Source: Serinus canaria (Eukaryota > Chordata > Aves > Passeriformes > Fringillidae). Taken from it: a stretch of 64,000 nt of DNA. Made by a program: the position numbers and the translations under genes. Under the pieces are notes generated by a model that made no database searches, was not told the origin of the DNA, and was given only the letters and a program-made list of their open reading frames with translations. Location: NCBI RefSeq assembly GCF_022539315.1, contig NC_066315.1, positions 100,359,990-100,423,989 of the forward strand, in the 5' to 3' direction. Shown here piece by piece: positions 11,106 to 24,900 of this stretch (the first letter of the stretch is position 1; each line of letters begins with the position of its first letter).

Positions 11106-14100
11106 GTTATCATGGTTTCATGGATTCTGTGAAAACCCAGAACAAACTCCCAAATCTGCCATTTTTCTGCACTGGGACCTTACTCATGCCATGTGAATGT
11201 TTTGTCATTCTCATCATCTCTGCTTTAGCTTGATATTTTGCACTACACCCACACCAGGTCATGTAGGCAGTAAATTTTTTTTTCAAAATCTGTCAAAATC
11301 TAGATCTAGCAGTAGGCTGCAATTATTTTCAGAGAAGATGCTTTTCTAGTGATATAATTTCAGTGTCATCAGAGCTGTCTGAAACAAATACTTCATTGCT
11401 TTATTGCATAAACATCCTTCTAGGTCATATCTGTCTGCATGAGCTTGGCCTGTGCCATCAGAGGCTGGAGGGTGGCAGAGGCAGCCAAAGTGCGTCAGCC
11501 CTGCAAACCCACTGCTTCCTGCTCCAGCAGCAAACTGAGCTGGGTCCACACGTCACTGCTGGGGAGCCAGCTGCTTCCCAGAAGGAAAAATAGAAAATGC
11601 ACTGTCTCATTGTGGGGCAGCTCCAGCACACTAAATAGAGGGGAAGGAAAGGTTATGTTTCTTTTTGAGGTTTTAAATTTTTTTTTTTTTTGCTTTTTTT
11701 TTTTTCCTCTTAACCCAAAGAGATCCAAACCAGAAGTTCCTGCCTGTCTGAAAGAGTTAGGCAGATGACATTTGTGTCCTGATTCTCGTCTTGAATTAAG
11801 TCAGATATATCTCCAGTGAGCTGACAGAGCTACTTCAGAGTAAAGCCAGGGTGAGGGAGACAAGAATCTGTGCCACACTAATGAAGTCATAATAGCAGCA
11901 GCCGTCCAGAGCAGAGTCAGCATTTTAAAACCAAAATTATGTTGATCTTTCAGCTGGAACACACATGATTTTGAAGCTCATACAAGTACTCTCCACCAAA
12001 ATATTCAATTCCTTTCCAGCATTGTTTCATTGCAGTTGATAATATGGGTCTGTAGCCTGTTGAAAGAAAAAGAAAATGGTAATGACTTTACTCTCTTCTC
12101 TCAGCTTGCCAGTTTTTGACTCAGAGGAAAGAGAATACTAAGTTGAATAATCCACAGCAACAATTAAGGAGCCCTTGTAGGTGCTACAAGGTGTGACATC
12201 CTCTAAAACATCCTGACACTTACTGTCAAGAGAGACTGGGGTGATCACAGCCTATGGCACACAGACCACAGAAGTCATTCAGAAATTCCAACAGTTAGAC
12301 TTGAGTGTCTAGAAAGGTCTAAATTAGAAATGTTTCGACATTGGAAATTATTTTGGGGTTTTGCCTCAAACAAGAAGAAGGAACAACCATCACGTGCCTC
12401 AGCTTTTTTTCTTTCAATCTTCGTAGAGTCTAGAAAAGGGAGAATCTCAGAGGATTCTGTCTGTGATAAATAAAACTCCTTTCTTTGAAGAAAGACAAGT
12501 GCAGCCTCCAAGCTGGGTCCCTGAGACACATCTGAGACACAGAACAAAATCAGAATTTCTGGTCCTAGTTAATCCAGTATAGGTAGACTCTGCTATGGGG
12601 TATATGTATATCCAATGTATAACCACTCCGCGTGCAGTGTTCCTTGTCTGCTCAATCTTTGTTTTGGCCTTTGAACCTCACTTGTAATTCCCTACTTAGC
12701 TCTTGACCCTTCTTCAACGACTTCTGCTTTGACCTTTGCTAATTTTCTTTCTCTAATCCTGACCTGCTTGTCTTACATTTCTTAAACTGTATCTCATCTG
12801 TTCTGCAGTTTATAGTCCCTAATTTTGTGGTTAAGCCTCTAAGGACCCTCTTGACCAGACATTCTGGTGAAATGCAGCATAATTCCCAGATTCTGACTTC
12901 GGTACCTTCATCCCACCTCTAAACCTCATTCCAGTTTGACTGTCATTGGGGAGCCTAATTATCCATTCTTAATTATCCCTTCTGTTCACGCTTTATCTGC
13001 CAGGGCAGAGCAACCTGGCAGATTAGCTCTGGAGTCCTCCATGAGGGCTACCAATATCCAGCCTACATTCACTGCTAAGCCACCCCATCTCTTCTACATC
13101 AGAAATTCTCTCCCTTTGGGGCAGGTTTTTTGGGCATTTTTTGCATTTTTTGCATTTCTTATTACATTCCTGTACTTAAGCATGTGAATGCAGTGGAGGC
13201 CCTGAACCATCAGTAGATATTCTGGATCCACCTTGCACACTCCAAGTAAAAGATGTCTTTTTCTGTTTTGTTACAGAAGGCAACAGAGATCATCCTCTGG
13301 CAGCAGACAGTGTCAGCCCAAGGCAGTGCTAACCATTCAAGCCTCACATTACCCTTCCAGTCTTGTCATATCTCCTGTGGTACTTTCCTGTTCTACCTTG
13401 CTTCTCCTTCCCAATTCCATCTTGATCTTCATAGTCCAACGAACGTGTTGATCAAGAGAGGATTCCTGCAGGTCCCATCCTCTTATTGATCCCATCTTGC
13501 ACAGCATATTGTCACCCATCTGAATATTCAGCAGAATCACAGAGCGACTGTACACCAAGGAGTCATGAGGGCATTGCCCTTCCTTTTGCCTGCATCTCCT
13601 GAACTGAAAGTCCTTTTCCTCAGGGTGAACCACTTCTTCTCGAGCAAGAGAAGCCCAGCTCCACTGACAAATGTAGCTTCCCTGTCCACACCCTGGCTGG
13701 GTCTGCTGCCCCTTTCCAGTGGCATGGGGTGAAGAAGGCAAGATGCTTCCTGCCTGCAGTCCCAAGCTCTTTGGAAGCACCCAAGATGTGGGTGCTACAA
13801 CACTCCCAAAGAGCTTGAATTAGATCTCTGCAATCTGGGAATGGGACTGGTGCAAAAGTACTGTTCTCTTCCTTACCACCACAATCTAAATCAGCTCAAA
13901 GTTACAAAAGCAAAATTGGCTACAGGTGCTGTTAGTTTAGTCATGACTTTTCAGAGTAATTTTCCCATTACAGAGTACTAAAGAAAAAACAGGTGAAAAA
14001 TCAATCTGACTAATAATAGGAAACCAAATAAGAACACTGCAGATATTATGCACAGATTCTTCTCCAGGCAGCACAAAGGCAGGTTTTCTCAAAGTCACAG

Positions 14101-15045
14101 CCAATTTTAATAAATTCTAGATCGCGACTAGCTCCTTTCTTTAATCATCTCCTAAGATTTGTGAAGCAGCGTGATCCAGAAAGTTGTTGGCTTCTCTAGT
14201 AAAGGAAGGTGGGTGTTTGTAAATCCAACAGCTAGAAGTAATGTGATTTTCCTCCTTACCTGCAAAAGATACTCACAGACTGACTCCTTTCCTTTCTGGA
14301 GAAATAATCCAGTACATATGCACAAGCATACTGATGATTTTTTACTTTTTCCCTCACTTCTCTTCTGATGGAGAGTCCAAGAAACTCCATAGGTGAAGGT
14401 TTAATGTTTTATTACTTCTATAGCCTTATTCTGATATGTTTATAAAGAAAGAAATCGACCTCTTCCTGGATACCAATGAACTGTCAGCTTCATGCAGCCA
14501 GCTTTTTTGTAACACATGAAAAGTCTTTCTCATAGGCAGGCTTACTAGACTTGCTCCACTATAAAAGGAAAAGAAAGCAAATTAAATCCTCAAATCCTTC
14601 TCCTGAACTCCTCCTCATATTCACCAGAAACAGGTAGGAGCTCAGTATGTGGTGCACATCTCAGGCTGTGTTCACTCCTCTCTGTTTTGGGAAGGATCTG
14701 AGCAAGGACAAGGCAAGCAGTCAGGGCTTCCACCGAAAGGAGAGGGATAAAGCAGAACCCCTCCTGCACATTGAAGTACCCAGAATAAACTATTCATTGT
14801 TCCCAGATATATAAACAAGAGATTCTTCAGCTTTCACCCAAGCCCTTGCAATTTCAATTCTTCCCTTCACAAGTGTATCTGGAAATGCTCTTTACTAATA
14901 TCTAAATGCACCATTTCTCTGTCCCAGCAGGAAACCTGGGACGTCCATTAAGAGCATCACAGCTTGCCAACACCCTGAAACCCATAACACTGAGTGAAAC
15001 ACCTGGCCTGATGGTTCCTAGGTTCAGTTTTATGCTTTTTTTTTT
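11106..15045. other. Intergenic, no gene seen
   Basis: Contains two long T-runs (about 11678-11705). A long pyrimidine-rich stretch (about 12,600-12,930) may be an old repeat, but I cannot name it. A tiny GCATTTTTT repeat lies near 13133-13158. A minus-strand open frame of 143 codons (13349-13780) has no recognisable feature and is not called. Confidence 0.5.
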
Positions 15046-15055
15046 CACACACACA

Positions 15056-15104
<49 letters not shown>
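15046..15104. repeat. (CA)n microsatellite
   Basis: About 29 CA units with a single AT interruption at 15061-15062, preceded by a T-run. Confidence 0.97.
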
Positions 15105-15105
<1 letters not shown>

Positions 15106-15320
15106 ATAAACCTGCAGGCAACTACGTACTTTCCTCTGCAAGAGTCTGGAGGAGAGTTCTGTCCCCTCTACCGTCAGGGAGGGTTAGATTTCAATGGTTT
15201 TCCAAGCTGGGCTGGAATCACAAATCAGGCTTAAATTACGGACCCACCTCTCTCAAATTCTGGGAGGTAAATTAGTGAAATTCATGCACAATATCAAATG
15301 TCTGAGCCGGGCGGAGATTC

Positions 15321-15339
15321 GTAATGGCTGGGCCATTAC
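15321..15339. repeat. Short perfect hairpin
   Basis: Arms GTAATGGC (15321-15328) and GCCATTAC (15332-15339) surround a 3-base loop. The surrounding 150 bases keep several CpGs and look non-repetitive. Confidence 0.8.
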
Positions 15340-16247
15340 CTTTAGCAGGATTAGGACAGCAAGCCCTCGTGGCTTGGGCAAAGAAGTAGGTATTGACAAA
15401 GAACAGTAAATACATATCTCCCATGGTGTGATTCTGAGACCTCATATGTGGGAATTTGTCTGGGAAAAGCCCCTCCTGCACAGTCTGTTGGCTGAGTGGC
15501 CAAAGCAGTGCATTGCAGGGGGGTAGATGAAAGCCAGGATCAGTGCCCAAGGTAGGAGGTTAAAATGGATCACATCCCTGGGAGGCCTGAGCTCTTTCAG
15601 AACAAAAGTTGCCGAAGTTTCATAAAATAAAATTAAATTAAAAGATAATAGGAGATTAAAATAAAAACAAAAAACAGCCCAAGGGCACAGTGAAATGACC
15701 CAGGGAAAGAACCTGTTAAAGTTATTTAAAATCCTTGAGGGTGGCAGTGGTGGGATTTGTGAGTTTTGATACTGGGAAAAGAGAAGAGGCAGCTGCAGTA
15801 GGAAGGAAGCTGGACCTCACCACACTGGGGGGAAGAAAGGGCTAATAGGGAAGCTCAGGGGGAAAGGGAGCTGTCGCTCTGAGCTTAGGGCACCCATCAC
15901 AACTGCAGAAATCTGCCCTGCTGCAAGGGTGGCGAGTGCCAAAGGACTGGGAAGACAACATTTGTTGCAGGGTCGAGGGCTGATGGTCTGAGATTGACTT
16001 GATGGCAGGATCCCATGTTCTGAAGCAGGAGAGTTTTACAGTCTCTCACAGGTACAAGAGTACTTCAGTTCTCTGGTTTACAACGTGCTTTTCCCAGGCA
16101 TGAGCAGCCCAATGGCTCATCCGTTCATGCTGTCAACAGAGAGAATATTTTGTTTGTAGTGCACCCTTGCCCTACCAGCATCAATCCATAATTTTATTTC
16201 ATTTTCAGCTTACAGAACTTACTGGTAAAAAGTCAGAGCTGGTGCAG

Positions 16248-16275
16248 CTCCCCTTGCTACCTGTGGCAAGGGGAG
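16248..16275. repeat. Perfect 10-bp inverted repeat
   Basis: CTCCCCTTGC (16248-16257) and GCAAGGGGAG (16266-16275) are exact reverse complements around an 8-base loop. No T-run or promoter context suggests a terminator or RNA gene. Confidence 0.85.
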
Positions 16276-19200
16276 GAGAGAGGGAAAGATAAAAAAGCCC
16301 GGGAACTGTACAGCTGTCAGAAGCAGCCTTTCTGTAGCCAGAGGGAGACAACCATCAGTGAGAGGCATTTTGCCACTCCCTGTAGGGAAGAACAGCACAT
16401 TTAAAATGCGCATTTTTCCCTGGATTGCTCATCTACTTTGAGCTGTCCTTCTCTCATCATTTTGTTGTTCTGTTCCAAAGGTTTAAGGGGATTAGTGACT
16501 GCTTTATGCTGAGTCTGGAATAATGCCAGGAAGGCTGAAGGAAACTGAGAACAGCTGTGTCAGACACCCAAATTTCAGGACATTGCTGTGCCCCTGTATG
16601 TCCCCAAGACTGTTTTGCAGTCCTACAAGAGCAGGGTCAAGAAAAAGGGGGACAGATCTGGGCCCATCAGCATGACCTCTCTGACTTATCGACGCAACAA
16701 TCGGTTGCTACTTCTATTCTTTTAGTGCGAGGCACTAAGCGCTAAGTAAACAAAACGCTGTTTACCCAGGAAAAAATATCAGTACAAAGGTAGTAGATAT
16801 CACCTCAAGGGGCTTTCCCCAGCTGTGACACTTTGATGTAGTTCTGCAGTCAGTGGTTTTCTTTCTGGCCTCACCATTTCAAAATGCTTCTGTGCCCTCC
16901 CTTTCCAAGCATCTCGTGCAGAGTTGCTCCAAATATGTGACAGTCCCAACATTGCTCATGGAACTAGAGTCAAAAACTGTTCTGCCAACCCATTGGCAAG
17001 CAATCTTACTTGGAAAAAAGAAAGACAAACAAAAGGAAAGAAAACTGAAGTACTAGTGAACACGTACCTCAGTTCAAGAAAGCTGCTCCTCCAAGAGTAG
17101 CATGGGTAGCTGAGAAAGCACAAGTCAGGCCCAAAACAGCTCCAGTGCCAGCCCAGCTCTCCCCAGCCTCCTCCATCCAGCCCATTCCTCTGCCTGCTCT
17201 GACTGAGGGCCTGATGCAGGAGCACACATGTGCACGATGACCCGAGTGATGTGTGATTCTGTTCTGTGACAATTGCTGCCTGCTGGCATCAATACACTCT
17301 GTCAGACAAAGGCAGGACCCAAGGAGGCAGGAGCTCTTCCCTGGCAGGCACCTCACACACGGGTGGCTTGGCTCTCCAGCACAGAGCCGTGCCTGCCTGA
17401 AAGGCTCATCTTGCCTTTGCCCTCACCCTCTCGTTGCCAATGTTTCAGTCTTGCACTTGCATTTCCTGCAGTGAGCTCGCCCTGACCTTTGACAGGCTCC
17501 ACACAGTTAATTAAGTTTGTCTGAAGTTGCTTCGTTTTTAGAGGGGTTTTCATGTTGGCTATTCCCTTTCCCTCCACACTGCAGGATACGGCTCCTCAAG
17601 GAAAACAAATTCTGTCTTCAGCCGAAAGTCCAGAGGGTTTTTTTCATTGACCTAAATTAAATTCCAGATTTCCATTGACATCAGAATTTACTCCCAGAAC
17701 TTTCAAGTCCTGCTAAATTCATAGAAATTGAGAGCAGCATAGTTAAATATCTGCTTCCACTCTTTAATTAAACAATATTTATAGTGCAATTGGACATACA
17801 TATGTGCATTTTGAATTAATATTAATGTTTTAAATTATGCAATTAAATTAATCATTAAAATAAATTATATGCCTCTATTCAGTGAGTTTGCAAAAGGAGG
17901 GACAGAAAGGATTTCTCCTCTTTTCACCTGCTCAAGAAAAGAGTTGAAGTTATATATGTTAATGCTAGAAGGTGGCTCAAGAATTAAAATATCACAGGGC
18001 CCTCAAAAGAGAATAAAAAGCTAGGTAAGAATGATTAATGCACTTTTACACAAAGAATGATACATTTTATATATCTTTGACCTTCTAAGGTCAAAGGGAT
18101 TATAGGACTGTTTGAAGTTCAGGAGGAGCTGAGCAAGGAAACAAGAGGGCTTTTCATGGGGTGATGAGAAGCTGCGGCTGACATTTCAAGAGCAAAAAGC
18201 CTATTTTTATTAACTCCTTCTTTCCCAGGTCAGAAATGTTTTTGACAGAAGAAATGAAAACAAGCATGTAAATGTGCAAAAAGTAATCCAATTTCCTCTG
18301 CAAGCACACAGACTCATCTCGGAGTTGAGCAGATGGAGCAGCACCAGCGTGGCTGACCGTGAGGAGGCAGGAAAGGAAAACCCATGGGAAGCAGGGTAGC
18401 ATGGCATTATTGGAGCTTCTGTCAGCGCTGCTCACTGCACTTCTGGAGATTTATTGGGGCAGCTGTTCAAATTCTGCAGCAATCATAGCATATTGATATC
18501 ACAGATCTTTCTGTTAAAACTTCTGAGGAGTGTGCCTTGTACACTTCTGTGCACAGCTCAGTGGGTAAGTGAACATCAGGGCAGCTATTTGAGCATGCAA
18601 ATAATGGCAAATAAAATGTGCAAACTAGAGAAAGGAGTGCAGCATGAGGTCTCTAGGGTAGATTAGGTTATTTATGCTCAGTGAGTATTTCACATGCTGA
18701 AAACCACTTCTTGCAAGGGGGCAGAGAAAGGATAGATGAAATTTAATTAACAGTTTTGACAATGAGCTCTTAGAAAGATGAATGACAGGCCAAAGTGTTT
18801 CATTTTATATTTTCAGTATTCTTTCCCTTTTTGTTTAAAATGGCATTTTTACTTTAAAGTTGTCCAATTACTTTGAAGGCGTTTAAAAAAGAGTTTAAAA
18901 CCTTACAAAGGAAACTGAATATTTGACTTTATGTCAAATGAAAGTTTTTGATCAATCCGAAATTATTTTCAGTTTTATAGTATAATTAAAAATTACTTTT
19001 TATGTGACTTTTAGCATAAATTTTCATATATTCTATGCATATGTACTATATAAAACGTAAAGTAAATTATATGTATTTACTTAGCCACAGTGGCAAAATG
19101 CGTAGAAGATCATTTTTGTCTTTTTCTGTTCTGAAATAAACTGAAATTTTGTATTTTAATGCCACAAGAAAGTCCTGATGCTGAGTCCTGGCAAAACAAG

Positions 19201-21334
19201 GACAAGTACAAATACAAACAAGTATTGGTCACTTAGGTGTCACCAGTGTAGAAAGAATCTGTTTCAGCATCCTCAATTCAGCTACCCAAGGGAAAATTCA
19301 GTGGAGATCTTTTATGGAACACCTGGGTCAGAGCTTGATTCTCCCTTTTCATTTTTGTCTGGTTATCCTGACATTTTATAGACAAAATGAAACTTTCTCA
19401 CTTTTTCAAAATTGCTTTTCATTTTTTAGCTCTAATAAAGAATTGTGTAGGAAAAAAACCTCGTTTTTCACTGCCTCCCTTTGATTACCCTCAAGCTCTG
19501 AACACTAATGCTTGACTGCTATTAATGCAGCTTGCTCAACTTAAATAGACTTTGTGAGCATAAGCTGAGGTTGCCAACAAAAGTTCTTGCTGTGCATAAA
19601 CAAAGTCACATACACAGGTACCCTTTCCTACAAAAATACAGTAAATTGGAAAATTACAGCTGAATTGGAAGTAGACTGCAAGCTTCCACAATCCAAGGGA
19701 GGAGTGACTTGATTCCATGCAGAGAGACTGGCTTGGTCTCAGACTTTTTCCTTGTCTGTATCAGGAAAACACAAGAAGGTTCCTTGTTCATGAATATGCT
19801 ACCACAGAAACGTACAATTCTGGAAAACCTATTCAAGGCTAAACCTGGCCTCTCTCAGCTCATCTTCACATGTAAAGTATTTTGTTTCCTCTTATTTAAT
19901 ATTCTCTCTACAGGCACCCAAACGCTGCAGGCAACTTCAGCAAAGATTATTCAGTCAAAGGCTTAGACCAAGCATAAAACTATACCTAGAAGATATGGTA
20001 TCTACCCTATAAAATCTACAATTCAAATTTCTTTGCTGCCTATAGACTACTCTGCTACAGCTCCATTTGTGTTGAGAGAAATGCCATGTATAGTCTTGAT
20101 TTCTAGAGCTTTCTGAAAGGAAAGGTGAATTTCACCTTAACGACTTAATTCAGCCCACTGTTTATTCTGGACTTGTACTGTAAATTCACACATGTTCAAG
20201 GACATTTTTTATTTGGTGGGATACCTGCCATGTAATATATGTAGCAAAGGGCAGGCTGGTCAAATTCACCAAATCATTTTGGCTTGAAGAAAAGTTTAAA
20301 AAAGCAGACTTGGGAGAGTATCAGTTGTGGTATACTTTCAGCTAGTATTATACTAGAGGGAAAACACAGCTGGATGTGAGAAAACACTGGTTTTCCTCCT
20401 CTGCCAGAGGAGATGTAACCAATGGCCCTCACCTCCCAGAAGCTCACCCATGATATCAACTCTTCTCTTGCTCAGGGCAGGTCATCTACCTCAATCTGCC
20501 AGGCTGTCTTATTTCACTAGCAATCAGTAACTTTAAAAACCCTGAATTGCAGGTTTCTCACCTTCCAGCTGAACATCCTACCCCTTGGGGTAGGGAGCCA
20601 CATTCACTTCCTCTAGTTGTCTTACCTCCCAAAAACCCTAAAAAACAGGGTAGAAGAGCTTCAGCAGAAGTGACTGAGGGAGCACCACTAAAACCTGATG
20701 GTTTGGATGTTTGCTACAGAGATCTGAGTTAAAATTCACTGCTTTGTGCTCCAGGGGCTTGGTAGCACAGGAAAAGTGAGTTGTACATGTCAGGAGTGGT
20801 TAAATGTTATGCCATGCAAAGAAGGTGTGTGTGAACTCACCCTTTGTCTTTACCACTGCTGTGCTTCAGGAAAGGATGGGAGTGAAGATGCTGCCTTCTA
20901 GTCTACTTTTTGTTAAATATTTTTTTTAAATCTTCAAGGGAAATAGACAAAGGAGGAGGTGAAGGTAGCCTGCAAGTTGTAACAGTCCTCTGGGCTCATT
21001 TCTGTTTTCTAATAAATATTTATACAAAGTTGAAAAGTGACAGAACAGTTCTCTGGCACTAAGCTAAAACTGTCCAACTGTCCATTTCACTTTCCAGTTT
21101 TGTGACTCTATCCCTTCATTTCCTTTGCTTTTCTTGTAAACGCTTGGGAAAATAAATGTTTCATTTAGGATTAAACATAAGGTTTCATTTGACATAAAAT
21201 ATATTTGGGGAGTTTTCATTCTTATTTGGGGAGAAAAAAAAAGTTTAAAAGTCCATATTTATTTTAATACAAACCAAAATCTTGATAATTTTCATTTGTG
21301 TTTTTCTGTTTGTTTGCTTGGTTTTTTTGTGGTG

Positions 21335-21414
21335 TTTGGTTTGGTTTGGTTTGGTTTGGTTTGGTTTGGTTTGGTTTGGTTTGGTTTGGTTTGGTTTGGT
21401 TTGGTTTGGTTTGG
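21335..21414. repeat. (TTTGG)16 pentanucleotide tandem repeat
   Basis: Sixteen perfect TTTGG units. The open frames across it (repeats of KPNQT on the minus strand, VWFGL on the plus strand) are by-products of the repeat. Confidence 0.97.
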
Positions 21415-21611
21415 TTTTTTTACCTCATCACTAGAGGGAAACAAAATCAATTCTTCATATAGACTTAATGACACCTGCAATCAATTCCAACTGGTAGGTC
21501 TCATTTCCTCAGCCTCTGTAAGAATTCCAGACTACAAAAGAAATTGCTGCAACCAGAAAATGAGTACTAAGCAGTACATTAAGGAGAAGACTATATGATT
21601 ATTGTAAGATA

Positions 21612-21990
21612 GGTGAAAAAGAAGAGAATAGAAGATAAGAGAAGAGAAGAGAGATAAGAGAAGAGAAGAGAAGAGAAGAGAATAGAAGGAAGAAAGAAGA
21701 GAAGATAATACGAAAGAAGATAAGAAGCGCTCTCGCGTCTCCGCTGCTCCTGCATGCCTCCTCTACTCGCCGTCTCCTCGCACCTGCCTCTCCGCTCCTC
21801 TTCTACTACCTCAGCCTCTCCTCGCCCTCCTCTCCTCTACCTCTCCTCGCCTCCTCTCCCTCTCCTCTCCTCTCCTCTCCTCTCCTAACTCTCCTCTCCT
21901 CTCCTGCTCCTCGCTAGCTTACTCTACCTCACGCTGCCTCTCTCCTCTCTCTTCACGTTCCTTTCCTCAAGCCTCCTCTGATCCTACGCT
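21612..21990. repeat. Purine-rich (GAGAA)-like block abutting a noisy pyrimidine-rich (CTCCT)-like block
   Basis: From about 21612 to 21727 the plus strand is nearly all purine (AAGAG-type units). At about 21728 it switches to nearly all pyrimidine (CTCCT-type units) broken by scattered odd bases, and this fades out near 21990. The switch and the irregular second half suggest either a real mirror-type simple repeat or an assembly patch. Confidence 0.85.
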
Positions 21991-24900
21991 CACGTTCTAT
22001 TCTTGACCTTTTCCCAACTAGTTTACTGTGAAAAGCAAGCAGGCAATGGGAAATTTGCATCTGTTGTTTTGTAGCATTAATGAAAAGAATTAAAAAGAAA
22101 AACCAGTCCAAACTCCTCCACTTCAAGACTCCTCTGCATGCAAAACCAGGTGAGCCTACGCCAATTCTTTCCAGTGTGTGTGTTGAGACTTGGCTGATGA
22201 TGCATTCCACAAATAATTCCTCTTCTCTGTGCCTGCAAGACATTTTGTTGTAGGAATTAGAACACAATCCAGCATTTCAATTAAAATAATTATTCAAAAT
22301 GAGCAAACCCTGAGATACTTCTATTGTTTTATGCTTAAGAGATGACATTTAAATTTTCAGAGATATGGAAAGAAATTTTGTTTACAGATCAATGCAGTTC
22401 TAAGGAAATCCCTCATCTCGCTTGCTTCTCCTAAAGATCACAAAATCCCCCTCTAAGGCCTCCTTGTAAGAGGACATTGTTAATATGTACATGTAAGGAT
22501 CTTATTGCACATTCAGGAAGATGTTCCCAATAAAACATAAATTACAGTGCCAAAAATATTGGGCAGGATAGCACATAAAATTATTCTATTGCTTGCATAG
22601 AACAATTTGCCATCTCCCTTTCTAATGCTTTAATACTAATTAAGCATGTCACTAGCCTTTTTACATGCTTAATTTTAGTTTCTCTATTAATATATAGGAA
22701 AACAAAGGAAAATATGAGAGATTATTTTGCTTTCTTTTTACTCAGACTGAGAAAAAACAGGGCTCATGAGAACAGCACATGCAAACAACTAGCCTTTTTT
22801 TTAAATTACAAATAGCCATTAAGTCTCATTTCTTATGCAAGATCATTCTCAGAGAGAATCTGGCCTGGTGCTTCGAGGCTGTGACTTCTAAGCCCTACTA
22901 GATGTTGTGTGTATATGCATCACAGCTTTGCTGAGGCAAGTTCTATTCTTTGACTCTAAATGTCTCCCCTGTGGCTCAACCCTTTCCTGTTGCTTCCATG
23001 AAAATGAGAACTTGATCACAGAGTTCCCAGGTTTTTCCTCACACTGACAAAGAAGATTGTTGTCAGCCTGCTGGCAAGTGTTTTGAAGGATACCAGAGAA
23101 ATGGGATCCAAGTGAATATCCTCGTGCATCAGGAAGTGGGTTGTTAATCCTTGCTAGAAGCACTATGGACACAGAGATGGGAACATGCAAGAGAGGCCAA
23201 GGGTGGCAGTGCACTTAAACACAGATCTTTGGGCAGTTTCTCAGCTTCTCCCTCTCGTGACCTCACTTCCCAGTGCACTTCCAGGCTCATGACCCCACTT
23301 CTGATTGCCAGCCCTACTCCTGCAATCAACTTCCCATCAAGCCACCTCCTAAGTACCATGACCTCTTGTTTGTAACCCGGTGTTCTAAGAGTCTGCTAAA
23401 GAGGCAACTCCCTTGAGATTCCCTCAGCACAGATGCTGCCAGCAAACCACAGAGATCTCAGGCTGCCTACTCTGTATTTCCTCACACCAGGATTGGAGAG
23501 ATTTACACCCAAGATTTTGTCTAGGGGAATACTTGTCTTGCCATTAGGCACTCCGTCCTTTAAACTATAGAAATAAGAAGTTTAAACCCTCAAAATACGA
23601 GAAGGCCAAGATGTCTCACCCTGGCCAGCCTGGGTGCCCAGCCTGTGATCTCTCAGGATCAAAGGCACATTCCCACTGACCACCCAGACTTCAATGGGGG
23701 AGTACAGCCACAAAGATAATGTGAAACCACACCTTGCCATGACTCTTTCACAGTCACTTCACCCACAATTTGCAGTGTTCCTTGTGTTAATAACAGAGGG
23801 AAGGGGAAACTAAGCCATTCTGGTAAACCTCCCTTCATTTTGATCCTTCCTCATCAAACAATGCCTCAGCTCCTGACTCTGTGTCCCTTCATCTCTGGTT
23901 TTCTTCCATGGTTTTCTTCCATTTTACCATTGAAGTCTGAGAGTTTTTAATAACGTGAATTTTTTCTGAGGTGATCTTTATATGCATCTAATCACAGAAG
24001 GACTACAGACCAGGTGATGATTAGGACTGAAACTGATGCCTAATCAGCCTCACACATGCTTTCCTCTTCTTGGTATCTCCTCTTCTGCCCAGAATCCAAC
24101 TATGTTTCATTTGTCAGACTGCAGATGTCACTGTAGATTGGTAGAATCCCACAAGGATCCACATTCAGCTCTCCATGGAAGATCCACACAGGCCAGCTTA
24201 AGGTACAGGCATGCAGGTCCACTAAAGCAACAGAGAGGAAAATGTATGCCACAAAATGTTTTTCTTTTAATAAAAAATATTTCTTACAGTGTGTTGGTAC
24301 ATCTGCCACACATTCCAAATGCCATCTCTGGCTGCAGTAACCACATAGGGAATCTTGGATTCAACTGAAAACTTCAGATGCCTGTTAGTAGTAACGCCAC
24401 ATGATTCCCTCTCCCTGACCCTGCTTTTCTGAACACAGGAGAGATCCTCACACCTTTGCACAAAAGCACAGAAGTGTGGATTGATTTTCTTCTCCCCCTT
24501 AATGAAGATGCCTGCCAGAATGCAAGCCAGGAAATACCAGCTTCCATAGGCACTGCCGCTGTGGGTGGCTCGAGGCCGGTGCACCCATCCCTCTGGGGGA
24601 ACAGATGTTGCCACTGATTCACTTTGCAAGCATGTGAGTCAAAGTTTGCATCTGTGACAACTTACACTAAAGAATTGTGAGCAGCTGCAGAGCAAAAAGC
24701 ACAGAGTGAAAAGTCAATCAAGATGTAAGGCAAGATACTGCATCAGCCCTGGAAACTGACAAATGGAATCCATGTGACTCAAGCTGCAGCAAATCTACCT
24801 GAGCAGAAGAAAGAAACAGAAAGAAGAGACAGGCAGCAACTCACTGAGTGCCCCATGTACGAGCCACAGTGGCTGCTCTGGTGCCTTACATACCTCCTTT

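Larger units (their letters stand above)
15105..21334. other. Intergenic, no gene seen
   Basis: Holds two short hairpins (15321-15339 and 16248-16275), an extremely AT-rich stretch (about 17,761-17,871) with several TAATTA-like homeodomain cores, and AT-rich DNA at 18,840-19,080. No exon, RNA gene or clear transposon was recognised. Confidence 0.5.

Noticed and set aside
13349..13780. Minus-strand open frame of 143 codons
   Set aside because: It overlaps plus-strand frames of similar quality, shows no motif or splice context, and has no recognisable relative.
21292..21480. Repetitive KPNQT protein on the minus strand
   Set aside because: It is simply the translation of the TTTGG microsatellite.
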